Shown: positions 7,941 to 16,038, counted from the first letter of the stretch. The stretch is DNA of 27,090 bases from Planctomycetota bacterium (GCA_029777755.1 JAKORQ010000271.1:1-27090), one strand, 5' to 3'. The notes: generated by a model from the letters alone, not told the origin. Numbers and translations: made by a program.

Positions 7941-7968
7941 TTGCCAAATCCCGAGCGTAGATTATAAA
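7941..7968 (+). promoter_or_regulatory. Predicted sigma70-type promoter of the LamG/PEP-CTERM gene
   Basis: TTGCCA (7941-7946), a 16-base spacer and TATAAA (7963-7968): five of six consensus matches in each hexamer. Transcription would start near 7975, giving a leader of about 75 bases with AGGAGG at 8036-8041. This is the best promoter match I found in the window. Confidence 0.55.
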
Positions 7969-8048
7969 TTGCAAGTTAACGACGGCGGGTCCGGTTCCCT
8001 GCGGCACTGCCTGGAGTGGGTAACTATCGCATTTCAGGAGGCACTCAC

Positions 8049-8852
8049 ATGATGTTGCGGACGCATGTCTTGTTCGCCGCCGCGCTTGCCGGCATCTCAT
8101 CCACGGCGCAGGCGTTAGTCTGGACTTCACCAAACATCCCGGACGATAACACTATCGCCCTGTATCGCTTTGACGAGAATGAAGGCACCACGGCCGGCAA
8201 TGCCGTAGGCGGGTATCCGTCGCTAACGCTTACCGAATCGGGGAGCTGGACAAGCGATTCAGCCTGGCTGGCGACGCCAACGGGCGGTTCGCTGGCCTCG
8301 GATGGCGTGGCATATGCTGCCGTCCTGTCCGCGATGGGCTCGATCGACTGGAGCGAGCCGGTCACCATCAGCATGTGGATGAAGGCGACCGGCACCCTGA
8401 TGAACGACAACTACCTGTTCCATTTCTCATACGGGGGATGGCGCAACAAGCAGGCATACGTGGGCTATCGCACTGACTGGAACAACCAGTACCTGGCCAT
8501 GGATGGCGTGGCCACTAAACCCAGGGAGAACCAGGCCTGGATCCACACTGCGATCGATGGCCAGTGGCATCACGTGGCGCTGGTGTATGACAACATTTCG
8601 GAGACTGCCAGCTTCTACTTTGACAACGTGAAGCAGAGTGAGTGGAGCGTCGCCACCGGCCTGAAGGGGGTGGTGACAGAGTACATGAACGTTGCCAACT
8701 TCCAGGGCTATGTCGATGAACTGCTCATTCAGCGCGAGGTGATCACCGATTTCTCCGATGGCCTGAATGCCGTGATCCCGGAGCCAACCACGACGATGCT
8801 GCTGGGGCTGGTTTCGCTGTCGCTGCTGCGCCGGCAACGTGTGACTCGATAG
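8049..8852 (+). CDS. Secreted LamG/concanavalin-like protein with PEP-CTERM tail
   Basis: Probably a surface or envelope protein with a jelly-roll carbohydrate-binding or structural domain. ATG 8049 has AGGAGG seven bases upstream and gives 267 residues beginning MMLRTHVLFAAALAGISSTA, a signal peptide cleaved near AQA. The LamG-like features are YRFDENEGTTAGNAVG early in the mature protein, TISMWMKATG in the middle and QWHHVALVYD later, which is the Laminin_G_3 pattern. The C-terminus has IPEPTTTMLLGLVSLSLL followed by RRQR: PEP motif, hydrophobic helix, basic end. Export and processing by an exosortase encoded elsewhere is expected. The ligand is unknown. It is a single-gene unit with its own promoter, a repeat right after the stop and a terminator at 8926. 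Confidence 0.9.
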   Translation: MMLRTHVLFAAALAGISSTAQALVWTSPNIPDDNTIALYRFDENEGTTAGNAVGGYPSLTLTESGSWTSDSAWLATPTGGSLASDGVAYAAVLSAMGSIDWSEPVTISMWMKATGTLMNDNYLFHFSYGGWRNKQAYVGYRTDWNNQYLAMDGVATKPRENQAWIHTAIDGQWHHVALVYDNISETASFYFDNVKQSEWSVATGLKGVVTEYMNVANFQGYVDELLIQREVITDFSDGLNAVIPEPTTTMLLGLVSLSLLRRQRVTR

Positions 8853-8880
8853 AGGCACGCAGGCATAGAGGCACGAAGGT
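8849..8880 (+). repeat. Two tandem 16-base units overlapping and following a stop codon
   Basis: ATAGAGGCACGCAGGC (8849-8864) is followed directly by ATAGAGGCACGAAGGT (8865-8880), differing at two positions. The first unit contains the TAG stop of the LamG gene. The core AGAGGCACGAAGG recurs at 20770-20782, again directly after a stop codon. Confidence 0.7.
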
Positions 8881-8925
8881 AGATGTCGCCCGCGTCGATG
8901 TTCCGCGGCACAAGACAGGCAACTC

Positions 8926-8967
8926 GGGCGAAGTGGAGCGGCGCCATCTGTCGCGCTTCGCCCATTT
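8926..8967. terminator. Terminator between convergent LamG and pilB genes
   Basis: GGGCGAAG (8926-8933) pairs with CTTCGCCC (8956-8963) and ATTTTGTG follows, giving a stem-loop with a T-rich tail for the + strand gene. The interior contains AGTGGAGCGG, a motif seen in other gaps of this window. Confidence 0.6.
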
Positions 8968-9036
8968 TGTGTGGCGCGCATGAAAAATCGGCCGCGGAAA
9001 TCGCGACCGATTGGTAAGCCTTGCTCGTCGTTTCCA

Positions 9037-10899
9037 TCACGACTCTTCCATGATGGTCTCGCGGACGACTTCCTCGATGGTGGTGATGCCATCGTAGATC
9101 GCCAGCAGGCCGGATTGACGCAACGAGCGCATGCCGCGCTTGCGGGATTCGGCTCGCAGCACCTGGGTGCTGGCATGCTTCACGATCATGTCGCGCAGGT
9201 CGTCGTCGAGCACCATGATCTCGTAGATACCCATTCGGCCGCGGTAGCCGGTGTTGTTGCACTGGTCGCAGCCCTTGCCGTAGTAGAACTTCTTGCCGAC
9301 TACATCCTCCGGCCGAAGCTCCAGCTCCATGAGCTGTTCCTCGGTCGGCGTGTACTCGGTCTTGCAGTGCTGGCAGACGCGACGCACCAGACGCTGGGCG
9401 ATCACCGCCTCGACGGTTGCCGTCACAAGGAACGGCTCCAGGCCCAGGTCCAGCAATCGGGCGATCGAGCTGGGGGCGTCGTTGGTGTGCAGGGTTGTGA
9501 ACACCAGGTGACCGGTCAGTGACGCCTGCACGGCGATCTCGGCCGTCTCCTTATCGCGGATTTCGCCCACCAGGATGATGTCCGGGTCCTGACGCAGCAT
9601 CGATCGCAGGATGCGGGCGAACGTCAGTTCGATTTCCGGCTTCACCTGGCACTGGATGATGCCGTCGATGTCGTACTCGACCGGGTCTTCCGCGGTGATC
9701 AGCTTGCTGCTGGGGTCGTTCAGTTCACGAAGAGCCGAGTAGAGGGTTGTCGTCTTACCGGAACCTGTCGGGCCGGTGACGATGATGATGCCGTTGGGCC
9801 TGTGGATCAGGGCTCGCACCAGCGCCAGGTCGTCATCGCGCAACCCGATCTTGTCCAGGTCGAGCTGCACGTTGGAGCGGTCGAGCACACGCATCACGAC
9901 GCTTTCGCCGAACATGGTGGGCAGCACGCTCACACGCAGATCGATCGGCTGGTTGTTCACGCTCAGCTCGATACGGCCGTCCTGCGGCAGTCGCCGCTCC
10001 GCGATATCGAGGTTGGCCATAACCTTGATACGCGAGGAGATGGCCGGGCCGATGTGGGCCGGCGGCGGCATCATGTCGTAAAGCACGCCGTCGATACGGT
10101 AGCGGATCTTGAACTCATCCTCGAATGGCTCGAAGTGAATGTCCGATGCCTTGTCGCGGATGGCCTGCAGCAGCACGAGGTTGACCAGCTTGCGGACGGG
10201 GTTGGAGTCGGCGGCATCTTTGAGCGTGTCGAGGTCGATCGACTCGCCACGGTTCTTCAGGTCAGCCAGGGCGTCGTCGGCCGTGAGATCCTTGATCACG
10301 TCCGAGAAGCTCTCCGCCTCCGCCTGGTAGTGGCGGGCGATGAGGCGGTCGATCGCGTTCGGGTCGCCAATGTAGGCCTTCACCCTGTAGCCCATGAGCG
10401 ATTGCAGGTCGTCCAGGGCGCGGAAGCTCTCGTGGTTGGCCATCGCGATGGTCAGGCTGCGCGAGGCCTTGTCGAAGGCTATGGGGATGACCTTGTTGGT
10501 GGTGGCGATCTGTGCAGGCACGGCGTCGATCGCTTCCTGGGGGATGGTCTTTCCCTCCAGGTCGACATACTCGATGCCGCGCTGGGCCGCCAGGGCGATA
10601 TTCAGGTCGGATTCCTTGATATAGCCGAGGTCGACGAGGATTCGACCAAGCGCACCGCCCTTGGACTTCTGGAAGCTCAGGGCCTCGCCGAGCTGTTCGC
10701 GGGTGACCTTGTTCATCTTGACAAGGACACGCCCAAGCTGTCGTCCCTGGAGCTGTTCGATGGGCATGCCGCCGTAGGGATCATGGCCCGAGGTCGGCGC
10801 AGGGGTGGGACCCTTGGCGGATCCGCCGGCCGCCGCCGGCCGAGCCTGCGAGGAACTACGCTGCTGGGCTGCTTGTGAATGCGATACGCTTTGTGACAT
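9037..10899 (-). CDS. PilB/GspE-type secretion/pilus assembly ATPase (paralogue 1)
   Basis: Cytoplasmic hexameric ATPase that powers assembly of type IV pili or type II secretion pseudopili. The 620 residues comprise a Ser/Ala/Gln/Pro-rich, probably disordered leader (1-45), an MshEN-type N-terminal domain (about 50-190), and the GspE motor. Motor motifs: ASDIHFEP near 251-258, RLPQDGRI at 303-310, Walker A GPTGSGKT at 376-383 (Lys382), the Asp box ITAEDPVEY, Walker B ILVGEIRDKETAE and the His box near 463-473. Four cysteines (509, 512, 544, 547) form the zinc site typical of GspE/PilB. GAGG five bases before the ATG is the ribosome binding site. It is the last gene of a three-ATPase cluster, 65 bases after pilT. 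Pilus versus type II secretion cannot be decided, since no core genes lie nearby. Confidence 0.93.
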   Translation of the reverse strand: MSQSVSHSQAAQQRSSSQARPAAAGGSAKGPTPAPTSGHDPYGGMPIEQLQGRQLGRVLVKMNKVTREQLGEALSFQKSKGGALGRILVDLGYIKESDLNIALAAQRGIEYVDLEGKTIPQEAIDAVPAQIATTNKVIPIAFDKASRSLTIAMANHESFRALDDLQSLMGYRVKAYIGDPNAIDRLIARHYQAEAESFSDVIKDLTADDALADLKNRGESIDLDTLKDAADSNPVRKLVNLVLLQAIRDKASDIHFEPFEDEFKIRYRIDGVLYDMMPPPAHIGPAISSRIKVMANLDIAERRLPQDGRIELSVNNQPIDLRVSVLPTMFGESVVMRVLDRSNVQLDLDKIGLRDDDLALVRALIHRPNGIIIVTGPTGSGKTTTLYSALRELNDPSSKLITAEDPVEYDIDGIIQCQVKPEIELTFARILRSMLRQDPDIILVGEIRDKETAEIAVQASLTGHLVFTTLHTNDAPSSIARLLDLGLEPFLVTATVEAVIAQRLVRRVCQHCKTEYTPTEEQLMELELRPEDVVGKKFYYGKGCDQCNNTGYRGRMGIYEIMVLDDDLRDMIVKHASTQVLRAESRKRGMRSLRQSGLLAIYDGITTIEEVVRETIMEES

Positions 10900-10964
10900 C
10901 TCTACCTCGTCTCTTGCCGCATGCTGAGCGTTTGTTGGTACCGGCAGCGATCCAGCAGGTCCTG

Positions 10965-12200
10965 CTAGACGCGCTTGCTGGTGGCCATCATGCGTTCACG
11001 ATTTTTCTGGATCTGTGCCTGACGTTCCGCCTCGCTCTGCGGAGCCCCCGGAGGCTTGGGCGGACCGGCGACGGCCGGCTGACCGCCTTCACCCTCCTCG
11101 GGGTACTGCTCCTGGCCGTACTCCACGTCGATGCCCTGGCGACGCATACGGTCGACCATGGCGCCAGGGTTCTTGCTCTTGTCGATAGCCTCTTCCGCGC
11201 TGATGCGCCCGGCGAGGAAGTGCTGCCAGAGGTTGTCGTCCAGCAGCTGCATGCCGTAACGCTTGCCGGTCTGGATTTCTGAGTCGATACGGAAGCTCTT
11301 GTTCTCGCGGATCAGGTTCTGGATACCCGGCGTGACATACATGAACTCGTAGCCGGCGATCATGCCGTCGGTGTCGATTCGCGGGCACAGGCACTGCGAG
11401 AGCACCGCGATCAGGTTATTGGCGAGCTGCACGCGCACCTGTTCCTGCTGGTCGGTGGGGAAGGCGTCGATGATACGGTTGATGGTGGAAGCGGCGCCGG
11501 AGGTGTGCAGTGTGCCAAACACCAGGTGGCCGGTTTCCGCGGCGGTGATGGCGGCCGCGATCGTCGCCAGGTCGCGCATCTCGCCGACCAGGATAACGTC
11601 CGGGTCCTGTCGCAACGCACGACGCAGGGCCTCGGCGAAGTTCGGCACGTCCACGCCGATCTCACGCTGCACCACGATCGACTTCTTGTGCTTGTGGTAG
11701 TATTCGATCGGGTCTTCCATCGTGATGATGTGCCGATCGTAGTTCTCGTTGATCCAGTTGATCATGCACGCCAGCGTGGTGGTCTTGCCCGAGCCTGTCG
11801 GACCGGTCACCAGGAAGATGCCGCGCGGACGTCGGCAGATCTGCTCGGCCATCTTGGGCAGGCCGATCTGCTCGAAGGTCATGATCTTGTTGGGAATTCG
11901 TCGCAGAACCAGCGAGCAGCATCCCTTCTGCTTGAAGATAGCCACGCGGAAGCGGGCCTCCTCGCCGTAGGCGAAACCGAAGTCGCCGGAACCCTCCTCC
12001 TCGTACTCCTGCTGGATTCGCTCGGGAGTGATCGCCTTCATCAACGCGACGGTGTCTTCCGGCTCCAGCACCTTGGTCTGCAGTTCGCGTAAGCGCCCGT
12101 GCAGTCGCAGTGTGGGCGGCCGGCCAACCGCAAGATGCAGGTCGGATGCGCCGCGGCGAACGCAAGTCTCCAGAAGACGGTCAATTTGAATCGTGGACAT
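10965..12200 (-). CDS. pilT: PilT-type retraction ATPase
   Basis: Hexameric ATPase that disassembles type IV pili, driving retraction and twitching. The 411 residues open with the PilT PAS-like domain (RGASDLHLAVGRPPTLRLHG at 16-35). Walker A GPTGSGKT follows at 133-140 (Lys139), then the Asp box TMEDPIEY, Walker B ILVGEMRDLATI and His box TGHLVFGTLHT. The retraction motif AIRNLIR is present in altered form as GIQNLIRENKS. It lacks the GspE zinc cysteines and the MshEN domain, which separates it from the two neighbouring paralogues. A Pro/Glu/Gly-rich tail of about 50 residues (from EYGQEQYPEEGEGG) extends past the usual end. It lies 104 bases after the upstream pilB paralogue and is probably cotranscribed with it. 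PilU-like function is possible. Confidence 0.92.
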   Translation of the reverse strand: MSTIQIDRLLETCVRRGASDLHLAVGRPPTLRLHGRLRELQTKVLEPEDTVALMKAITPERIQQEYEEEGSGDFGFAYGEEARFRVAIFKQKGCCSLVLRRIPNKIMTFEQIGLPKMAEQICRRPRGIFLVTGPTGSGKTTTLACMINWINENYDRHIITMEDPIEYYHKHKKSIVVQREIGVDVPNFAEALRRALRQDPDVILVGEMRDLATIAAAITAAETGHLVFGTLHTSGAASTINRIIDAFPTDQQEQVRVQLANNLIAVLSQCLCPRIDTDGMIAGYEFMYVTPGIQNLIRENKSFRIDSEIQTGKRYGMQLLDDNLWQHFLAGRISAEEAIDKSKNPGAMVDRMRRQGIDVEYGQEQYPEEGEGGQPAVAGPPKPPGAPQSEAERQAQIQKNRERMMATSKRV

Positions 12201-12304
12201 AGTCGCTTCTTGTAACTTCCAAGTCTCGATCCCCGGCTTGAAGTCCCCGGTTGATCATGCGCCTCAGCGCGATGTCAACCGGAAGACCGTCGTCGGGAAT
12301 CCGG

Positions 12305-14113
12305 TTACTGCTGGTCTACCACCAGACCTTCCACCTGCGCCACCTTCACGACTTCCTCGGCGGTGGTGACGCCGTTGAGAACCTTGATGCGGCCATCGCC
12401 CACCAGCGACTTCATGCCGCTGGCGAGTGCAGCCTTACGGATCTTGTTGGTAGCGGCGCGGGCGAATGCCAGCTCGCGCAGCTCGTTGTTCATGATCATC
12501 ATCTCGTAGATGCCGGTTCGGCCGCGGAAGCCGGTGCCCGAGCAATACTCGCAGCCGCGTGCCTTGTAGAGCGTGCGATCCTTGATGTCGCTGTCGCTGA
12601 TGCCGCACAGCCGCAGCCAGTGCCGATCCGGCTCGGGATCAGGCTGCTTGCACTTGGGGCACAGCACGCGCACCAGGCGCTGGGCCATGACCGCCTGGAT
12701 CGAGCTGGCGACCAGGAACGGCTTCACGCCCATGTCGATAAGTCGGGTGATGGCGCTGGGGGCGTCGTTGGTGTGCAGAGTCGAGAACACCAGGTGACCG
12801 GTGAGTGCCGCCTGGATAGCGACTTCCGCCACCTCCAGGTCACGAATCTCGCCTACGAGGATGATGTTGGGCGCCTGGCGCAGCATCGACCTGAGGATAC
12901 GCGCGAACGTCAGGCCGATGTTCTCGCGAACCTGGCACTGGTTGATGCCGACGAAGTTGTACTCGACCGGGTCCTCGGCGGTGATGATCTTGCGGTCGGG
13001 ACGGTTCAGCTCATTGAGCGCGGCGTACAGCGTGGTGGTCTTACCTGAACCTGTCGGGCCGGTCACGAGGAAGATACCGTTGGGCCGCTTGATGACCTTC
13101 ATGAAGGTCTTGTAGTCCTCTTCCTCAAAGCCCAGGCTCTGGATGCCGATTCGTACCGAGTCGGGACGCAGGATACGAAGCACCACCGACTCGCCGTGAT
13201 ACGCCGGCAGCGTCGATACACGGAAGTCGATGAGCTGGCGGTCGATGTTCATCTTGATACGGCCGTCCTGCGGCAGACGCTTCTCGGCGATGTCCATGCC
13301 GGCCATGATCTTGATACGGCTGATCAGCGGGCCCTTCATCCGCAGGCTGATGCGGTCGCGCTCCACGCATTCGCCGTCGATGCGGTAGCGCACGCGGATG
13401 CGGTCCTTCATCGGCTCGATGTGGATATCCGAGGCACGATTGCGAACCGCCTCGGTGATCATGGCCGTTACCAGCTTGATCACCGGCGCCTGCGTGGGGT
13501 CGTTGAGGGCGTCCTCGCCAAGGCCGGCCACGTCGATCGACTTGTCGATGGACTTGTCCACCGACTTGTCGAGCGAGCGGTCGATGGAGCGGTCAAGCGA
13601 GCGATCCAGCGACTTGTCCAGCGAGTCGCGCAGACGGTCGATGGTCTTGTCCACCGTCTTGTCGATGGTGCTGGAGGCGGTGGTGTTGAACAGCTCGTCG
13701 ATAATGCTCTTGATGCGGCTCTTGGGAGCCAGGACCTTGCGGATGTCCTTGTTGAGGCGGAAGCGGAGGATGTCGTCAAGCTCGATGTCGATCGGGTCAT
13801 GCACCGCGACCTTGAGTCGGCTGCCCTCGGTGCCGAGGGGAAGGATCAGGTATTTTCGGATCAGGTCGTCGGGGATGAGGCTGATGCTGCTGGGGGTGAG
13901 GGCGTTGCGGTCCAGTTCGAAGTACTCCATGTCATTCTGCGTGGCCAGTGCCTTGCAGATGTTGGAGTCACTACACATTTTCAGGTCTATAAGTGCTTCC
14001 CCGATGCGGAGGTTCTTGCTCTTGGCGTGTTCAAGGGCCTTAGCTAATTCCTTGGGCGTCAGGACTCCCCATTCAATCAGGATATCGCCCAGCCTCTTCT
14101 GCTGTTTCGCCAT
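12305..14113 (-). CDS. PilB/GspE-type ATPase (paralogue 2) with tetrapeptide-repeat linker
   Basis: Second extension-type ATPase. The 602 residues contain an N-terminal MshEN-like domain (about 5-145), an unusual linker of tetrapeptides (149-194), then a complete motor: ASDIHIEP at 227-234, RLPQDGRI at 279-286, Walker A GPTGSGKT at 352-359 (Lys358), TAEDPVEY, Walker B ILVGEIRDLEVAE and TGHLVFSTLHT. CPKC and CEYC pairs form the zinc site. The linker reads like SLDKSLDRSLDRSIDR, about twelve units, with Ser/Thr first, Leu/Ile/Val second, Asp third and a basic residue fourth. The start ATG has AGAGG eight bases upstream. As first gene of the cluster it likely carries the promoter in the 491-base gap to xylA. 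The motor looks fully active; only the linker is odd. Confidence 0.93.
   Translation of the reverse strand: MAKQQKRLGDILIEWGVLTPKELAKALEHAKSKNLRIGEALIDLKMCSDSNICKALATQNDMEYFELDRNALTPSSISLIPDDLIRKYLILPLGTEGSRLKVAVHDPIDIELDDILRFRLNKDIRKVLAPKSRIKSIIDELFNTTASSTIDKTVDKTIDRLRDSLDKSLDRSLDRSIDRSLDKSVDKSIDKSIDVAGLGEDALNDPTQAPVIKLVTAMITEAVRNRASDIHIEPMKDRIRVRYRIDGECVERDRISLRMKGPLISRIKIMAGMDIAEKRLPQDGRIKMNIDRQLIDFRVSTLPAYHGESVVLRILRPDSVRIGIQSLGFEEEDYKTFMKVIKRPNGIFLVTGPTGSGKTTTLYAALNELNRPDRKIITAEDPVEYNFVGINQCQVRENIGLTFARILRSMLRQAPNIILVGEIRDLEVAEVAIQAALTGHLVFSTLHTNDAPSAITRLIDMGVKPFLVASSIQAVMAQRLVRVLCPKCKQPDPEPDRHWLRLCGISDSDIKDRTLYKARGCEYCSGTGFRGRTGIYEMMIMNNELRELAFARAATNKIRKAALASGMKSLVGDGRIKVLNGVTTAEEVVKVAQVEGLVVDQQ
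13532..13669 (-). repeat. 12-base coding repeat encoding S/T-[LIV]-D-[KR] units
   Basis: About twelve diverged 12-base units inside the second pilB-like gene, visible on the + strand as repeated GACTTGTC / GAGCGGTC / GATCGA-type blocks. The encoded units are in register through residues 149-194, broken once by RLRDS. The third codon is always GAC or GAT, while the bases encoding the second residue vary, suggesting selection on the peptide pattern. Confidence 0.85.
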
Positions 14114-14604
14114 GGCGTCAACCTCTTCCAGTTATCTCGACCTGTGCTGCGTTGCCATTTCCCCAATGGAGAAACGGCCGCCGCGAAAAAATCCGGACGA
14201 GCGCGCGGCCAACCTCATCCTGCGGCCGGTGTTCCCCATCCACGCAAGCCGTCAGGCGAGGATCAGATAAACCTGCCTCGCCCCCTGTGCCAGAAGAACC
14301 CAGTCTAACCCGTTAATGCCCGTGTCACAAGCTATTAACAACGGTCGCAATCTGGGGTTACACCCTCCAATTCACGCCGCGCAACGCTCCGCCACGGACG
14401 TAATCAGTAATACGTTCCCTGCGTGTGATGGTGCGCGCTTTCGATGGTATGTGCGTCACAATAGCGGAGCAGTTGGGAGTTTCAGGATGTTGACGCGCCG
14501 TACTGTACAGGCAACAATACTTGTAATTCGTAAAGAAGATTAAGAAATTCCTGCAGGGGTCGCTTCCCTGCCAGTCACAGACTCTCAATTCAGAGGAGCC
14601 ACAA
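14114..14604. other. 491-base divergent intergenic region, pilB cluster / xylA
   Basis: Separates the minus-strand ATPase cluster from the + strand xylA-like gene and must hold both promoters. On the xylA side I see a promoter candidate at 14490-14518 and a leader hairpin GCAGGG/CCCTGC (14553-14558/14566-14571) shortly before the ribosome binding site. I found no convincing promoter for the pilB cluster. A 75-codon + strand ORF at 14316-14543 lacks protein-like features and a ribosome binding site and is not called. Confidence 0.5.
14490..14518 (+). promoter_or_regulatory. Candidate promoter of the xylA-like gene
   Basis: TTGACG (14490-14495), a 17-base spacer and AACAAT (14513-14518). The spacer contains the palindrome CTGTACAG (14503-14510), which could be a repressor site. 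The -10 is a four-of-six match, so this is tentative. Confidence 0.35.
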
Positions 14605-15753
14605 ATGCCTGCCAAGCCCTTCAATCGTGGTGTGGTAACCCTTCGTTCGATGCCTTTCTGGTGTGTTGCCAACCCCGTGGGTGATCCGTTCGGCGGGGCG
14701 GTGCTGCCCCGGATCAGCTCGGTGGAGACGGCGAAGATCCTCGCCTGGGCTGGCAAGGAAGGGCTGATCGAGTCCACCGCCTTCCATGATGATGACCTGG
14801 TTCCCTTTGACCCGGCCAACCCGGAAGATGACCTCGATCCCAACAGCGCCACCAGCAAGACGCTCGCCGAGATTAAGGCGATCCTGGATGACGCCGGCCT
14901 GGTTGTGAACACCGCCACCTGCTCTCTGCACACCATGCCAATCTTCCGGGCCGGCGGTCTGACCAATGCCGACCCCAAGATCCGCGAGATCGCCAGGAAA
15001 AAGGTCCAGCGAACGCTGCGCATCGGCGCGAAGTTCGGCGCCAAGTGGTACACCTACTGGGTTGCACGCGATGGCTTTGAAGTTCCCCCGGCCGTCGACT
15101 GGAAGAACAACTACAAGTGGCTGGCCGAGGGCCTCAACAATGTCTACGACTACATCAAGAGCCAGAACCTGAATAGCTACCTGGGCGCCACCATCGAGCC
15201 CAAGCCCAATGAACCCCGCGGCCAGATGTATCTGCCCACCAGCGGCCACGCGGTCGGCTTCATCTACGGCATACTGCAGCATCCCGAGTTCTTCAAGGTT
15301 AACCCTGAGCTGCTTCAGCACGAGAGCATGGCGCTGATGAACGCGGTGATGACGCTGGGCTACCTGTGCTCGATGGACAAGCTGGCGTTCTTGCACTTTG
15401 GCAGCCAGATCAAGGCACAGTTCGACAATGACTACCCGCCGCTGGTCGGCCCGGAAGGCCTGAAGGAGACGGCCCAGATGTTCTGGGTGCTCAAGCAGAT
15501 GGGGTGGAAGGGCGTGGTCGAGTACGACTGCCACATGCTGCGGGCGGAGGCCGACCCGGAGGTGGCCGAGCTTCGCCGAAAGCAGTTCATCCGCAACTGC
15601 ACTGATGCGCTCTCGATCACGCTGGAACTGGCCGACCGGCTGGACGGCCTGAAGACAGATGGCCTGACCTTCAGCCAGGTCGACCTGGCGGCCACCATGG
15701 CGATGTGCAAGATCGACCCGGCGGCAGTGGAGCAGGTTTCGCTGAAGAAGTAA
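14605..15753 (+). CDS. xylA: Xylose isomerase family protein (class I, short type)
   Basis: Metal-dependent aldose-ketose isomerase, expected to convert D-xylose to D-xylulose. The 382 residues fit the short actinobacterial-type class. Conserved elements: Trp19, GDPFGGA at 26-32, FHDDDL with catalytic His61 and Asp64, a Trp/aromatic pocket near YWVARDG (151-157), and TIEPKPNEPRG with metal ligand Glu198 and Lys200, then NPEL with Glu235. The downstream metal region differs from Streptomyces XylA (see findings): FDNDYP keeps the Asp-x-Asp pair and VEYD keeps the later Asp, but the usual HIDLN segment reads LHFGSQ. The start is firm: AGAGGAG lies just upstream of the ATG. It is a single gene with its own leader hairpin and terminator. 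No xylulokinase or transporter is adjacent, so the true substrate may differ. Confidence 0.82.
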   Translation: MPAKPFNRGVVTLRSMPFWCVANPVGDPFGGAVLPRISSVETAKILAWAGKEGLIESTAFHDDDLVPFDPANPEDDLDPNSATSKTLAEIKAILDDAGLVVNTATCSLHTMPIFRAGGLTNADPKIREIARKKVQRTLRIGAKFGAKWYTYWVARDGFEVPPAVDWKNNYKWLAEGLNNVYDYIKSQNLNSYLGATIEPKPNEPRGQMYLPTSGHAVGFIYGILQHPEFFKVNPELLQHESMALMNAVMTLGYLCSMDKLAFLHFGSQIKAQFDNDYPPLVGPEGLKETAQMFWVLKQMGWKGVVEYDCHMLRAEADPEVAELRRKQFIRNCTDALSITLELADRLDGLKTDGLTFSQVDLAATMAMCKIDPAAVEQVSLKK

Positions 15754-15783
15754 CGATCAATCAATACGGAAAGGGAAGGGAAG

Positions 15784-15820
15784 AACCCGGGATCCGACAT
15801 CGGTTCCCGGGTTTGCTTTT
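15784..15820 (+). terminator. Intrinsic terminator of the xylA-like gene
   Basis: AACCCGGGA (15784-15792) pairs perfectly with TCCCGGGTT (15805-15813); the 12-base loop can add a CCG/CGG inner pair. TTTGCTTTT partly overlaps the stem end and follows it. It starts about 30 bases after the stop codon. Confidence 0.85.
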
Positions 15821-15856
15821 GCGCGTTGGAAACTGCCTTCTCCACCACGGCGCGAA

Positions 15857-15884
15857 GCGGAGCGGTTTGCCTCAAGCCGCGGGA
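15857..15884 (-). repeat. Dispersed intergenic repeat, copy 2 (inverted)
   Basis: GGAGCGG at 15859-15865 and CCTCAAGCCGC at 15870-15880 match, in the same order, the reverse complement of the copy at 20868-20895, apart from a one-base gap and a few substitutions between them. Confidence 0.5.
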
Positions 15885-16038
15885 GGTCGAGCGCTGCTGG
15901 GCCACCCTTGGAGCAGCAGTCGGGGGCGCCATTCAAGCGATGGATGATTCCGTTCCGTGTCGTCCCTCCCTTGCGCACGAAAACTTCGCCGAGGATCACC
16001 TTGTCTGCCGCAGTCCAGGCGGAACTGCTCTACGGTTA

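Noticed and set aside
9802..10878. Long + strand ORFs antisense to the pilB/pilT genes (also 12251-13048 and 13196-14047)
   Set aside because: They mirror the high-GC codon periodicity of the real minus-strand genes, which have complete ATPase motifs. Their own products are low-complexity Asp/His/Val/Arg strings.
14316..14543. 75-codon + strand ORF in the pilB/xylA divergent region
   Set aside because: It has no ribosome binding site, its composition is not protein-like, and it overlaps the xylA promoter candidate.
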